Source of the DNA: Bradyrhizobium frederickii
Lineage (GTDB): Bacteria > Pseudomonadota > Alphaproteobacteria > Rhizobiales > Xanthobacteraceae
Length of the DNA: 64,000 nt
Direction of reading: 5' to 3'
Assembly (NCBI RefSeq): GCF_004570865.1
Contig: NZ_SPQS01000017.1
Coordinates: forward strand, 1-64,000
Of this stretch, positions 31,724 to 40,773 are shown piece after piece (position 1 is the first letter of the stretch; every line of letters begins with the position of its first letter). The notes under the pieces were generated by a model. It was not told the origin of the DNA and did not search any database. It saw only the letters and a program-made list of their open reading frames with translations. The translations under genes were made by a program, and so were the position numbers.

Positions 31724-31820
31724 TACCACAATAGACCGGATTGAAGAAAAAGATAGGTAAAACCTACCAGCCGTCCGGGCCTACCCTGCTCCGATCCGGG
31801 GGAATGCGTGGGAGGTCCGC

Positions 31821-34800
31821 ATGGACGCCATTCCGTCACTCGACACCTATGAGCTTTCCGACCGCTACGACCGCGAGCAGGGCCGCGTCTTCCTCACGGG
31901 AACGCAGGCCATCGTCCGCATCGCGCTCGACCAGGCGCGGCGCGATCGTGCGCAAGGCCTCAACACCGCCGGCTTCATCTCCGGCTATCGCGGCTCGCCG
32001 CTCGGCGGCGTCGATCTCGAACTCTGGCGCATCCAGGAACGCCTCAAGCGGGACCGCATCGAATTCCTCCCCGCCGTCAACGAGGATCTCGCGGCGACCG
32101 CGGTGCTCGGCTCGCAGCAGGTCGAGACGCAAGGCGACCGCGAGGTCGCTGGCGTGTTCGGACTCTGGTACGGCAAGGGCCCCGGCGTCGATCGTTCCGG
32201 CGATGCGCTCAAGCACGGCAATGCCTATGGCTCCTCGCCGCATGGCGGCGTGCTGGTCGTCGCCGGCGACGACCATGGCTGCGTCTCCTCCTCGATGCCG
32301 CACCAATCCGACGTCGCCTTCATGAGCTGGTTCATGCCGACGCTGCATCCGGCCAGCGTCGGCGAATATCTCGCGTTCGGCGAATATGGTTACGCGCTGA
32401 GCCGCTTCTCCGGCATGTGGGTCGGCTTCAAGGCGATCTCGGAGATCGTGGAGTCGGGCGCATCGGTGGCGCTGCGCCCGCCGCGCCTCTTCCGCACGCC
32501 CGATTTCACGGCGCCGCCCGGCGGCCTGCACTACCGCTGGCCCGACTTGCCGGGCCCGCAGATCGAGGAGCGGCTGGAGGCGAAGAAGCACGCGGTCTAC
32601 GCCTTCGCAAAGGCCAATCCGATCGACCGTCACATCTACGACATTCCGAACGCGACCTACGGCATCGTCACCACAGGCAAGGCGCATCTCGATTTGATGG
32701 AGGCGTTGCGATTGATGGGCCTCGACGAGGCCGCCTGCCGCAGCATCGGGATCGACGTCTACAAGGTCGGCATGGTCTGGCCGCTGGCGCTGCACGACGC
32801 CATGGCTTTCGTGAAGGGCAAGCGCGAGATCCTCGTGGTCGAGGAGAAGCGCGGCATCATCGAGAGCCAGTTCAAGGAATATTTCTACGACTATCCCGGC
32901 AGCAAGCCCGAACGCATGGTCGGCAAGCACGATGAAACCGGGGCAAGGCTGATCTCCTGGATCGGGGAATTGTCGCCGCGCGCGCTCGCCGGCGTCCTGG
33001 CCCGCCGGCTCGATCCGATGTTTCCGGGCCTCAATCTCGCCGCACGCGCAGCCGCGCTCCTGCCGGAGGCAGCACGCAGCATCAACGTTCCGGGCGCGAC
33101 GCGCACGCCCTATTTCTGCTCGGGTTGCCCGCACAACACGTCGACCAAGGTGCCGGAGGGATCGAAGGCGCTGGCCGGCATCGGCTGCCATTTCATGGCG
33201 AGCTGGATGGACCGGGAGACCTCCTCGCTGATCCAGATGGGCGGCGAGGGCGTGAACTGGGCGGCTTCGTCGAGATTCACCGGCCGCAAGCACATCTTCC
33301 AGAACCTCGGCGAAGGCACCTATTACCACTCCGGCTCGATGGCGATCCGGCAGGCGATCGCGGCCGGGGCCAACATCACCTACAAGATCCTGTTCAACGA
33401 TGCCGTCGCGATGACCGGCGGCCAGCCGGTCGACGGTCCCGTCAGCGTCCATGCGATCGCGCACAGCGTTCGCGCCGAAGGCGTGACGCGCATCGCGCTG
33501 GTGTCGGATGATCCCGCACAGTTTTCGCCCGCCGACCTGCCGGCCGGCGTCACCATCCATCCGCGCGAGGCGATGGATGCCGTGCAGCGCGAGCTGCGCG
33601 ACATCCCCGGCGTCTCGGTCCTGATCTACCAGCAGACCTGCGCCACGGAGAAGCGGCGCCGGCGCAAGCGTGGGCAGATGGCCGACCCCAAGCGCTTCGC
33701 CTATATCAACGATCTCGTCTGCGAAGGCTGCGGCGACTGCTCGGTGGAATCCAACTGCCTCAGCGTCGAACCGAAGGAGACGCCGTTCGGCCGCAAGCGT
33801 CAGATCAACCTGTCGGCCTGCAACAAGGATTTTTCCTGTCTCAACGGCTTCTGCCCGAGCTTCGTCACCGTCGAAGGCGCGACGCGCCGGAAGAAGGCCG
33901 CGAGCCAGATCGACGCCATCGGCCATGCGGCCACGCTTCCCCTGCCCCCCTCTGCCTCGCTCGACCGTCCCTACGACCTGCTCGTGACCGGCGTCGGCGG
34001 CACCGGCGTGATCACGGTCGGCGCGCTGATCGGCATGGCCGCACACCTCGAACGCCGCGGCGTCTCGGTGCTGGACTTCACCGGCTTTGCGCAGAAGTTC
34101 GGGCCTGTGCTGAGCTATATTCGCCTCGCACCAGGTCCCGAGTCCCTGCACCAGGTGCGCATCGACCAGGGCGCGGCCGATGCGCTGATCGGTTGCGATC
34201 TGGTCGTCAGCTCGTCGCCGAAGGCATCCGGCACCTACCACCGCGGCACGCGTGCCGCGGTCAACACCGCGGAGATGCCGACCGGCGACGTGGTCCGCTT
34301 CCGCGATGCCGATCTCGCCTCCGCCGCCCGGCTAGGCGCGATCGGCCGGGTCATCGGCGAGCACAATCTCGGCACGATCAACGCCAACGCGCTGGCCGAA
34401 CGGCTGCTCGGCGATGCCGTCTATGCCAACATCATCATGCTCGGCTTTGCCTGGCAGGGCGGGTTGGTCCCGATTTCGTTGCAGGCGCTGCTGCGCGCGA
34501 TCGAGCTCAACGGCGTCGCGGTCGAGCGCAACAAGCAGGCCTTTGCCTGGGGCCGGATCGCGGCTTCCGATCCCGACTTCCTGCCGAAAATGACGGAAGC
34601 GCCGGAGGTCGAGACGCTCGACCAGATCATCGACCGTCGCGCCGACTTTCTCACCGCCTATCAGGACAGCGCCTATGCGGCGCGCTACCGTTCGACCGTC
34701 GCAAGAATTCGTCATGCCGAAGCGGCCCTGAACAGCGAGGCTTTGACCGAGGCCGTCGCACGCGGCCTGTTCAAGCTGATGGCCTACAAGGACGAATACG

Positions 34801-35252
34801 AGGTGGCGCGCCTGCACATGCAGAGCGGCTTCCTCGAGGAGCTGAAGCGCGAATTCGAGGATGGCTTCAGCGTCCAATATCACCTCGCCCCGCCGTTCCT
34901 CCCCTCGGAGCGCGACGCCCGTGGACGCCCGCGCAAGCGCGCTTTCGGTCAATGGATCCAGGTGCCGCTCGCCGTCCTCGCACGCTTGAAGGGGCTGCGC
35001 GGAACGCCGTTCGATCCGTTCGGCTATTCCCGGGAACGGCGCAGCGAGCGCGACCTGATTGCGTGGTACGAAGCGCTGATCGAACGGATGCTCGACCAGC
35101 TCGACGCTGCGCGTCTTCCCGATCTCGTCGCGATCGCCAAGGCGCCCATGGAGATCCGCGGTTATGGACCCGTGAAGGAGGCTGCGATCGCGTCGATCAA
35201 GTCGGAGGTCGAGTCTCTGTTGGCGCGACAGACGGCGCTGCGAGCGGCCTGA
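31821..35252 (+). CDS. Indolepyruvate ferredoxin oxidoreductase, fused alpha-beta type
   Basis: This 1143-residue enzyme oxidatively decarboxylates aryl pyruvates to acyl-CoA with ferredoxin as electron acceptor. Fused order: the alpha (IorA-like) ThDP/pyrimidine part, with GFISGYRGSPLGGVD and a ThDP site region CSGCPHNTSTKVPEGS and GIGCHFMASWM; an iron-sulfur segment CEGCGDCSVESNC plus SACNKDFSCLNGFCPSF (about 634-690); then the gamma domain (VTGVGGTGVITVGALIG, near 723) and a C-terminal tail. Such fused forms are common in aerobic Alphaproteobacteria. The Lrp gene is divergent and likely its regulator. Confidence 0.93.
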   Translation: MDAIPSLDTYELSDRYDREQGRVFLTGTQAIVRIALDQARRDRAQGLNTAGFISGYRGSPLGGVDLELWRIQERLKRDRIEFLPAVNEDLAATAVLGSQQVETQGDREVAGVFGLWYGKGPGVDRSGDALKHGNAYGSSPHGGVLVVAGDDHGCVSSSMPHQSDVAFMSWFMPTLHPASVGEYLAFGEYGYALSRFSGMWVGFKAISEIVESGASVALRPPRLFRTPDFTAPPGGLHYRWPDLPGPQIEERLEAKKHAVYAFAKANPIDRHIYDIPNATYGIVTTGKAHLDLMEALRLMGLDEAACRSIGIDVYKVGMVWPLALHDAMAFVKGKREILVVEEKRGIIESQFKEYFYDYPGSKPERMVGKHDETGARLISWIGELSPRALAGVLARRLDPMFPGLNLAARAAALLPEAARSINVPGATRTPYFCSGCPHNTSTKVPEGSKALAGIGCHFMASWMDRETSSLIQMGGEGVNWAASSRFTGRKHIFQNLGEGTYYHSGSMAIRQAIAAGANITYKILFNDAVAMTGGQPVDGPVSVHAIAHSVRAEGVTRIALVSDDPAQFSPADLPAGVTIHPREAMDAVQRELRDIPGVSVLIYQQTCATEKRRRRKRGQMADPKRFAYINDLVCEGCGDCSVESNCLSVEPKETPFGRKRQINLSACNKDFSCLNGFCPSFVTVEGATRRKKAASQIDAIGHAATLPLPPSASLDRPYDLLVTGVGGTGVITVGALIGMAAHLERRGVSVLDFTGFAQKFGPVLSYIRLAPGPESLHQVRIDQGAADALIGCDLVVSSSPKASGTYHRGTRAAVNTAEMPTGDVVRFRDADLASAARLGAIGRVIGEHNLGTINANALAERLLGDAVYANIIMLGFAWQGGLVPISLQALLRAIELNGVAVERNKQAFAWGRIAASDPDFLPKMTEAPEVETLDQIIDRRADFLTAYQDSAYAARYRSTVARIRHAEAALNSEALTEAVARGLFKLMAYKDEYEVARLHMQSGFLEELKREFEDGFSVQYHLAPPFLPSERDARGRPRKRAFGQWIQVPLAVLARLKGLRGTPFDPFGYSRERRSERDLIAWYEALIERMLDQLDAARLPDLVAIAKAPMEIRGYGPVKEAAIASIKSEVESLLARQTALRAA

Positions 35253-35261
35253 CCGCAGGCC

Positions 35262-36173
35262 TCACGAATAGGGATTGATCAGCTTCTGCTGCTCGGCGCT
35301 GTGGTGCACGATCAGGTCGATGAAGGTCCTGACCTTCGCCGAGAGATGATGACGGTGCGGATAGACCGCGTTCATGGACAGCTCGACCGTCCGATATTCC
35401 GGCAGGAGCCGCACGAGGCGGCCGGCTTCGAGATCGTCCTGAATGAGAAACCCAGCCATCATGCAGACGGCCGCACCCTCCAGCGCGACCTTTCGCAGCG
35501 CTTCCCCGCTATTGGTGACGAAGCTGCCCGAAATACGGACGGAGGCCGGTGTGCCCTTGCGATCAAGGAAGCGCCATTCGTCGCCGAACGGATAGTTCAA
35601 ATGCCGACCGCAATTATGCCCCTTGAGCTCGTCGAGCTTCTGCACCCTGCCGTGCTTTTCGATGTAATCATGGGAGCAGCACAGCACGTGACGCCAGGTG
35701 GCAAGGCCCCGCACGATCAGGCTCGAATCCGGCGGCGGGGTCATGCGCAGGGCGACGTCGTAGCCTTCCTCGATGAGATCAACATCGGCCTCGCCCATGC
35801 GCAGATCGACCTTGAGCTCCGGATAGGTCGAAAGCAGTTTCGCCACGACCGGCGCGGCGAACGGAACCATATGGGTGGCGACGTGAATGCGCAGCGTGCC
35901 GCGAGGCACCGACTGCAATTCGCTCGCGATGTCGTCGGCCTGCTCGAGATCGGCGAGAATTTGGGTCGAGCGGTCGTAATAGGCCTTGCCGATTTCGGTG
36001 AGGCTCACCTTCCGCGTGGTGCGGTTGAGCAGGCGCACGCCGAGCCGGTCCTCCAGCGCCTGCACGTGATTGCTCACCATGGTCGTCGACATGTTGAGCC
36101 GGCGGGCGGCGGCGGAAAAGCCGCCGTTTTCAACCACATGGACGAAGGCGGTCAGGCTGGTAAAGCGATCCAT
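35262..36173 (-). CDS. LysR-family transcriptional regulator
   Basis: This 303-residue regulator has an N-terminal HTH (VENGGFSAAARRLNMSTTMV, HVQALEDRLGVRLLNRTTRK) and a C-terminal effector domain. It belongs to the CrgA-type subgroup judging by the ATHMVPFAAPVVAKLL and EEGYDVALR segments. It is divergent from emrA-emrB-ahpD-like genes and is probably their regulator, with the ligand perhaps an exported toxic compound. A perfect ATTATCCA-N7-TGGATAAT palindrome lies 8 bases upstream of the start. It converges with the indolepyruvate oxidoreductase gene (9 bases between stops). Confidence 0.92.
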   Translation of the reverse strand: MDRFTSLTAFVHVVENGGFSAAARRLNMSTTMVSNHVQALEDRLGVRLLNRTTRKVSLTEIGKAYYDRSTQILADLEQADDIASELQSVPRGTLRIHVATHMVPFAAPVVAKLLSTYPELKVDLRMGEADVDLIEEGYDVALRMTPPPDSSLIVRGLATWRHVLCCSHDYIEKHGRVQKLDELKGHNCGRHLNYPFGDEWRFLDRKGTPASVRISGSFVTNSGEALRKVALEGAAVCMMAGFLIQDDLEAGRLVRLLPEYRTVELSMNAVYPHRHHLSAKVRTFIDLIVHHSAEQQKLINPYS

Positions 36174-36180
36174 GGCCGAG

Positions 36181-36203
36181 ATTATCCACTATTACTGGAT
36201 AAT
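36181..36203. promoter_or_regulatory. Candidate LysR operator
   Basis: ATTATCCA-CTATTAC-TGGATAAT is a perfect palindrome with eight-base arms and a seven-base spacer. It lies just upstream of the LysR start and 104 bases before the emrA start. Half-sites share CTGGATAAT with the Lrp palindrome at 31713. A further half-site GATTATC lies at 36221-36227. Confidence 0.65.
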
Positions 36204-36306
36204 GCTTCCATAAATTCAAAGATTATCACAATGTCCAGGACAGCACATCTTGCAGGCACCAACAGCGCACCATTTCGAAGGGGCGTCTGGGAAGTCCGAG
36301 GATGTC

Positions 36307-37458
36307 ATGTCGAATGCTTCTTATGTCACTGAAACCAATAGAAAAATCAGCCTGCGCCCGTCCCGGCGGGCGATCAGGCGCGCAGCGGTCGGTCTGGCGC
36401 TGGCGATCTGCGCCGCGGTGGCCGGCGACTATGGCTACGACTACCTGAAAACAGGCCGCTACCTGGAAGCGACCGACGACGCCTATGTGAAGGCGGACTC
36501 CACCATCATCGCGCCGAAGGTCTCCGGCTATATCGCGAAGGTGCTTGTCGGCGACAACGAGAGGGTCAGGGCAGGCCAGACGCTGGCCAAGATCGACGAC
36601 CGCGACTTCAAGGCGGCGCTCGACCAGGCCAAAGCCGACGTCGCTGCCGCCGAAGCCTCGGTGCGCAACATCGACGCCCAGCTCGAACTGCAGCAGCCGA
36701 TCATCGAGCAGAGCACGGCCGATGTCGATGCGGCGGACGCCAATCTGAAATTCGCGCGGGAAGAGCGCGCCCGCTATGACGATCTGATGAAGTCGGGTTC
36801 AGGCACGATCCAGCGCGCGCAACAGACCGACGCGGCGCTGCGCGCCAGCAGCGCGCAATTGCAGCACGCCAAGTTCGGCCTCGTGGCTGCGCAGCGCAAG
36901 GTCGACGTGCTCACCACCCAGCGCGCGCAGGCAGCGGCCCAGCTCGAGCGCACCCGCGCGGCCGCGCAGCAGGCGGCGCTGAACCTGTCCTATACCGAGA
37001 TCACCGCGCCGGTCGACGGCACGGTCGGCGCCCGGAGCCTCAGGGTCGGCCAATACGTCCAGGCCGGCACGCAATTGATGGCGGTGGTGCCGCTCGATGC
37101 GGTCTACGTCGTTGCGAACTTCAAGGAGACCCAGCTCACGCATGTGCGGCCAGGACAGCCGGTCGAGCTGCGCGTCGACAGCTTCCGTAACAGGACCCTG
37201 CGCGGCCATGTCGACAGTCTGTCGCCGGCGAGCGGGCTCGAATTCGCGCTGCTGCCGCCGGACAACGCGACCGGCAATTTCACCAAGATCGTGCAGCGCG
37301 TTCCCGTGAAGATCGTGCTCGACGACCACAGCCTCAACGGCCTGCTGCGCCCCGGCATGTCGGCAGTGCCGACCGTCGATACCAAAGCCACGGTGCTTGC
37401 CGAGCGCGAGACGGCGAGGCGCCTCGCCGACAACACCTCCCGCGCGAACGGCAGCTGA
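36307..37458 (+). CDS. emrA: HlyD/EmrA-family membrane fusion protein
   Basis: This 383-residue periplasmic adaptor of a tripartite efflux pump has an N-terminal membrane anchor (about residues 25-45), a lipoyl-like half motif TDDAYVKADSTIIAPKVSGY, a coiled-coil hairpin (about 105-225), then TEITAPVDGTVGARSLRVGQ and a beta-barrel domain. EmrA partners with EmrB (next gene, 4 bases away) and an outer-membrane TolC. The start at 36307 follows GAGGATGTC; an upstream start at 36250 lacks a ribosome site. The LysR gene is divergent. Confidence 0.93.
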   Translation: MSNASYVTETNRKISLRPSRRAIRRAAVGLALAICAAVAGDYGYDYLKTGRYLEATDDAYVKADSTIIAPKVSGYIAKVLVGDNERVRAGQTLAKIDDRDFKAALDQAKADVAAAEASVRNIDAQLELQQPIIEQSTADVDAADANLKFAREERARYDDLMKSGSGTIQRAQQTDAALRASSAQLQHAKFGLVAAQRKVDVLTTQRAQAAAQLERTRAAAQQAALNLSYTEITAPVDGTVGARSLRVGQYVQAGTQLMAVVPLDAVYVVANFKETQLTHVRPGQPVELRVDSFRNRTLRGHVDSLSPASGLEFALLPPDNATGNFTKIVQRVPVKIVLDDHSLNGLLRPGMSAVPTVDTKATVLAERETARRLADNTSRANGS

Positions 37459-37462
37459 CGCC

Positions 37463-39076
37463 ATGAGCACGCTCCAACCGACCGCCAACGCCGCCGCCGG
37501 CCTCCCCGCCGCCGCCGCTGGCCCCGCAGCGCCGGTGGTCTCCACAAAAACCTGGATCGCCGTGATCGGCGCCACGCTCGGCGCGTTCATGGCGGTGCTG
37601 AACATCCAGATCGTCAACGCCTCGCTCGCCGACATTCAGGGCGCGATCGGCGCCGGCATCGACGACGGCGGCTGGATCTCGACCTCCTATCTCGTCGCCG
37701 AGATTGTCGTGATCCCGCTTTCCGGCTGGCTCGCGCAGGTGTTCTCGATCCGCATCTATCTCCTCACCAATGCGATCCTGTTCCTGCTGCTGTCGGCCGC
37801 CTGCGCGCTGGCGCAGGACCTGTCCCAGATGATCGTGCTGCGCGCCGTGCAAGGGTTCACCGGGGGCGTTCTCATCCCGATGGCGTTCACGCTGATCATC
37901 ACGTTGCTGCCGCGCGCAAAGCAGCCGGTGGGCTTGGCATTGTTCGCGCTGTCGGCAACGTTCGCGCCTGCGATCGGCCCGACCATCGGCGGCTATCTCA
38001 CCGAGAATTTCGGCTGGGAATACATCTTCTACGTCAACCTCGTTCCCGGCGCGATCATGGTCGGCATGCTCTGGTACGCGCTCGAGGCCAAGCCGATGAG
38101 GCTCTCAGCGCTGCGCGAGGGCGACTGGGCCGGCATCGTCACCATGGCCATCGGCCTGTCGGCATTGCAGACCGTGCTGGAGGAAGGCAACAAGGACGAC
38201 TGGTTCGGCTCGCCTTTCATCGTCAAGCTCTCAGTGATCGCGGCCGTTGCGCTGACCACCTTCCTGATCATCGAACTGACGGTAAAGAAGCCGCTGCTCA
38301 ATCTGCGCCTGCTCGTCCGCCGCAATTTCGGCTTCGGCATGCTCGCGAACTTCCTGCTGGGCATCGCGCTCTACGGCTCGGTGTTCATCCTGCCGCAGTA
38401 TCTGGCACGCATCCAGGGCTACAACGCCGAGCAGATCGGCATGGTGCTGGCCTGGACTGGATTGCCGCAACTCGTGCTGATCCCCCTGGTGCCGCGCCTG
38501 ATGCAGAAATTCGACGCGCGGATCATCATCGGCATCGGCTTCGCTCTGTTCGCGGCCTCCAACTTCATGAACATCTATATGACCAACGACTACGCCGCCG
38601 ATCAACTCATGTGGCCCAACATCGTTCGCGCCATCGGCCAGGCGCTGGTGATGGCGCCGCTGTCGGCCGTCGCAACCGCCGGCATCGAGCCGGAGAACGC
38701 GGGCTCGGCCTCCGGCCTATTCAACATGATGCGCAATCTCGGCGGCGCGGTCGGCATCGCGCTGCTGCAAACGGTCCTGACCAAGCGCGAGCAATATCAT
38801 TCCAACGTGCTGATGCAGTCGGTCTCGGTATTCGAGCAGGCCACCCGCACGCGGCTGGACCAATTGACGCAATATTTCGTCGATCACGGCATCCTCGACC
38901 GTGCGGACGCCGCGCATCGCGCCTATGTCGCGATCGGCCATATCGTGCAGAAGCAGGCTTATATCCTCGCCTTCAGCGACACGTTCTATCTGCTCGGCAT
39001 GGCGCTGATCGTCGCGCTTGCCGCGGTCCTCTTCCTGAAGAAGCCCGGCCACACCTCGGCCGGCGGCGCCCATTGA
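37463..39076 (+). CDS. emrB: DHA2-family multidrug MFS transporter (EmrB-type)
   Basis: This 537-residue proton-driven exporter has 14 predicted membrane segments. The DHA2 signatures are ATLGAFMAVLNIQIVNASLA in TM1, then GWISTSYLVAEIVVIPLSGW, RAVQGFTGGVLIPMAFTLI (motif C region) and an NMMRNLGGAVGIALLQTVL segment near the end. It works with EmrA to move hydrophobic drugs or uncouplers across the envelope. It is translated 4 bases after emrA. The Ala/Pro-rich N terminus (about 30 residues) is low complexity. Confidence 0.93.
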   Translation: MSTLQPTANAAAGLPAAAAGPAAPVVSTKTWIAVIGATLGAFMAVLNIQIVNASLADIQGAIGAGIDDGGWISTSYLVAEIVVIPLSGWLAQVFSIRIYLLTNAILFLLLSAACALAQDLSQMIVLRAVQGFTGGVLIPMAFTLIITLLPRAKQPVGLALFALSATFAPAIGPTIGGYLTENFGWEYIFYVNLVPGAIMVGMLWYALEAKPMRLSALREGDWAGIVTMAIGLSALQTVLEEGNKDDWFGSPFIVKLSVIAAVALTTFLIIELTVKKPLLNLRLLVRRNFGFGMLANFLLGIALYGSVFILPQYLARIQGYNAEQIGMVLAWTGLPQLVLIPLVPRLMQKFDARIIIGIGFALFAASNFMNIYMTNDYAADQLMWPNIVRAIGQALVMAPLSAVATAGIEPENAGSASGLFNMMRNLGGAVGIALLQTVLTKREQYHSNVLMQSVSVFEQATRTRLDQLTQYFVDHGILDRADAAHRAYVAIGHIVQKQAYILAFSDTFYLLGMALIVALAAVLFLKKPGHTSAGGAH

Positions 39077-39107
39077 CGTCAACCCAGTGACAGCAAGGAG
39101 AACGACC

Positions 39108-39569
39108 ATGAAGCCCCGCATGAATTTCTACCAGGCCGCCCCCGATACGATGAAGGCGCTGATGGCGCTGGAGCAACAGATCCAGTCCACGGGACTTGAG
39201 AAATCGCTGATCGAACTGGTCAAGATCCGGGCATCGCAGATCAACGGCTGCGCCTTCTGCATCAACATGCACACCGAGGACGCTCGCAAGCGCGGCGAGA
39301 CCGAACAGCGCATCTACCTGCTCAATGCCTGGCGCGAATCCCCGCTCTATTCCGACCGCGAGCGCGCGGCGCTGGCCTGGACGGAATCGCTGACGCTGAT
39401 TGCGCAGACCCACGCGCCCGACGATGTCTACGAGCAGGTTCGCGCGCAATTCTCCGAGGAAGAGACGGTGAACCTGACCATGCTGATCGGCGCCATCAAC
39501 GCCTGGAACAGGGTCGCGATCGCGTTCCGCGCCGTCCATCCGGTGAAGGTGAAGGCGTCGGTGGCGTAA
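39108..39569 (+). CDS. Carboxymuconolactone decarboxylase-family (AhpD-like) protein
   Basis: This 153-residue all-helical protein has the redox motif CAFCINMHTEDARKRGE (C-x2-C-x3-H) near residue 48, as in AhpD and YnfJ-like alkylhydroperoxidases. It would reduce peroxides or react with electrophiles by means of the CxxC pair. AAGGAG precedes the ATG. It is the last gene of the emrA-emrB operon (31-base gap), which suggests a combined export and detoxification response under the LysR regulator. Confidence 0.9.
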   Translation: MKPRMNFYQAAPDTMKALMALEQQIQSTGLEKSLIELVKIRASQINGCAFCINMHTEDARKRGETEQRIYLLNAWRESPLYSDRERAALAWTESLTLIAQTHAPDDVYEQVRAQFSEEETVNLTMLIGAINAWNRVAIAFRAVHPVKVKASVA

Positions 39570-39605
39570 GGGGTGATGGAGGCAAACGCGTCTCCACACT
39601 TTCAA

Positions 39606-39710
39606 CTGTCATGCCCCGCGAAGGCGGGGCATCCAGTACGTCGCGGCTTCTCGATTCAAGCACTCCTGTCACGGAGTACTGGATCGCCCGGTCAAGCCGG
39701 GCGATGACAG
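39606..39710. repeat. Intergenic palindrome (CTGTCAT / ATGACAG family)
   Basis: The outer ends CTGTCAT and ATGACAG enclose CCCCGC..GCGGGG, ATCCAGTAC..GTACTGGAT and CGCCCGG..CCGGGCG complementary pairs. It is a composite cruciform between the AhpD-like gene and the convergent transaminase gene. Confidence 0.75.
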
Positions 39711-39722
39711 CGGTGGGAGTGG

Positions 39723-40583
39723 CTAAACCGCCGTTGCCTTGGCGAACTCCACGTAGATCTCGCGCAGGCGCGTGGCCATCGGGCCCGGCTTGCCGTCGCC
39801 GATCTTCTTGCCGTCGATCGCAATCACCGGCTGGACGAACAGTGACGCCGAGGTGGCAAAGGCCTCCTTGGCGGCCAGCGCCTCGGCGACCGTGAACGAA
39901 CGCTCCTCGACGCGGAGCTGGCGTTCTTCGGCGAGCGCCACCACGGCCTTGCGGGTGCAGCCCGGCAGGATCGCGTTGGAGTTCTTGCGGGTCACGATGA
40001 CGTCGTCCTTGGTGAGGATGAACGCCGACGACGAACCGCCCTCGGTGACGTAGCCGTCTTCCAGCATCCAGGCCTCGCCCGCGCCGGCCTCGGCCGCGGC
40101 CTGCTTCGCCAAGACCTGCGCCAGCAGCGCCACGCTCTTGATGTCGCGCCGCTCCCAGCGGATGTCGGGCACCGTGATCACGCTGATGCCGGTCTTGGCC
40201 GACGCAGCATTGATGATGTCCTTTTCCGAGGTGAACATCACCAGGCTCGATTTGACGTCGTCCTTCGGGAAGGCGAAGTCGCGGCCCTTGTCGGCGCCGC
40301 GGGTGACCTGGAGATAGACGAGGCCGTTCGCGACCTTGTTGCGCGCGATCAGCTCCTTTTGCAGCTCGGTGATGCGCTCGACCGTCTCCGGCAGCTTCAG
40401 CTTGATCTCGCCGACCGAACGCTCCAGCCGCGCCAGATGCGAGGCATTGTCGACCAGCTTGCCGTCGAGCACCGCTGAGACCTCGTAGATGCCATCGGCG
40501 AACAGGAAGCCGCGATCCAGCACCGAGATTTTGGCGTCCGAAAGCGGGACGAATGAGCCGTTGACGTAGGCGATCGGATCCAA
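39723..40583 (-). CDS. dat: D-amino-acid transaminase
   Basis: This 286-residue fold-type IV PLP aminotransferase interconverts D-amino acids with 2-oxo acids, supplying D-Ala/D-Glu or degrading D-amino acids. RGFLFADGIYEVSAV is the N-terminal signature, the PLP lysine falls in SVALLAQVLAKQ, and EGGSSSAFILTKD with LPGCTRKAVV are typical. TTG at 40583 is the start, set by CAGGAGA 7 bases upstream. It lies downstream of gltL (190-base gap containing a palindrome) in the same direction and may be read with the transporter. Confidence 0.9.
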   Translation of the reverse strand: MDPIAYVNGSFVPLSDAKISVLDRGFLFADGIYEVSAVLDGKLVDNASHLARLERSVGEIKLKLPETVERITELQKELIARNKVANGLVYLQVTRGADKGRDFAFPKDDVKSSLVMFTSEKDIINAASAKTGISVITVPDIRWERRDIKSVALLAQVLAKQAAAEAGAGEAWMLEDGYVTEGGSSSAFILTKDDVIVTRKNSNAILPGCTRKAVVALAEERQLRVEERSFTVAEALAAKEAFATSASLFVQPVIAIDGKKIGDGKPGPMATRLREIYVEFAKATAV

Positions 40584-40660
40584 GGCAGGTCTCCTGGGGA
40601 GAGAAGGAGGGAATTTGGTCTCGGTATAGGAGATTTGGCGCGCCCGATAAACCCTCGATC

Positions 40661-40769
40661 CGTCATTCCGGGGCATTCGCAAAGCGAATGAGCCCGGAAT
40701 CCATCTCGCCTCGCGTCCTTCCGCCCAATGGATTCCGGGCTCGCGACTTCGTCGCGCCCCGGAATGACG
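40661..40769. repeat. Intergenic palindrome (CGTCATTCCGGGGC family)
   Basis: Perfect 14-base ends CGTCATTCCGGGGC and GCCCCGGAATGACG enclose ATTCGC..GCGAAT and GGAATCCAT..ATGGATTCC complementary segments. The same family is at 49816-49922. It lies between dat and gltL, and its end reaches within 5 bases of the gltL stop. Confidence 0.85.
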
Positions 40770-40773
40770 GGAG

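Noticed and set aside
31836..34241. 801-residue minus-strand frame
   Set aside because: Antisense shadow of the indolepyruvate oxidoreductase gene, with no recognisable motif.
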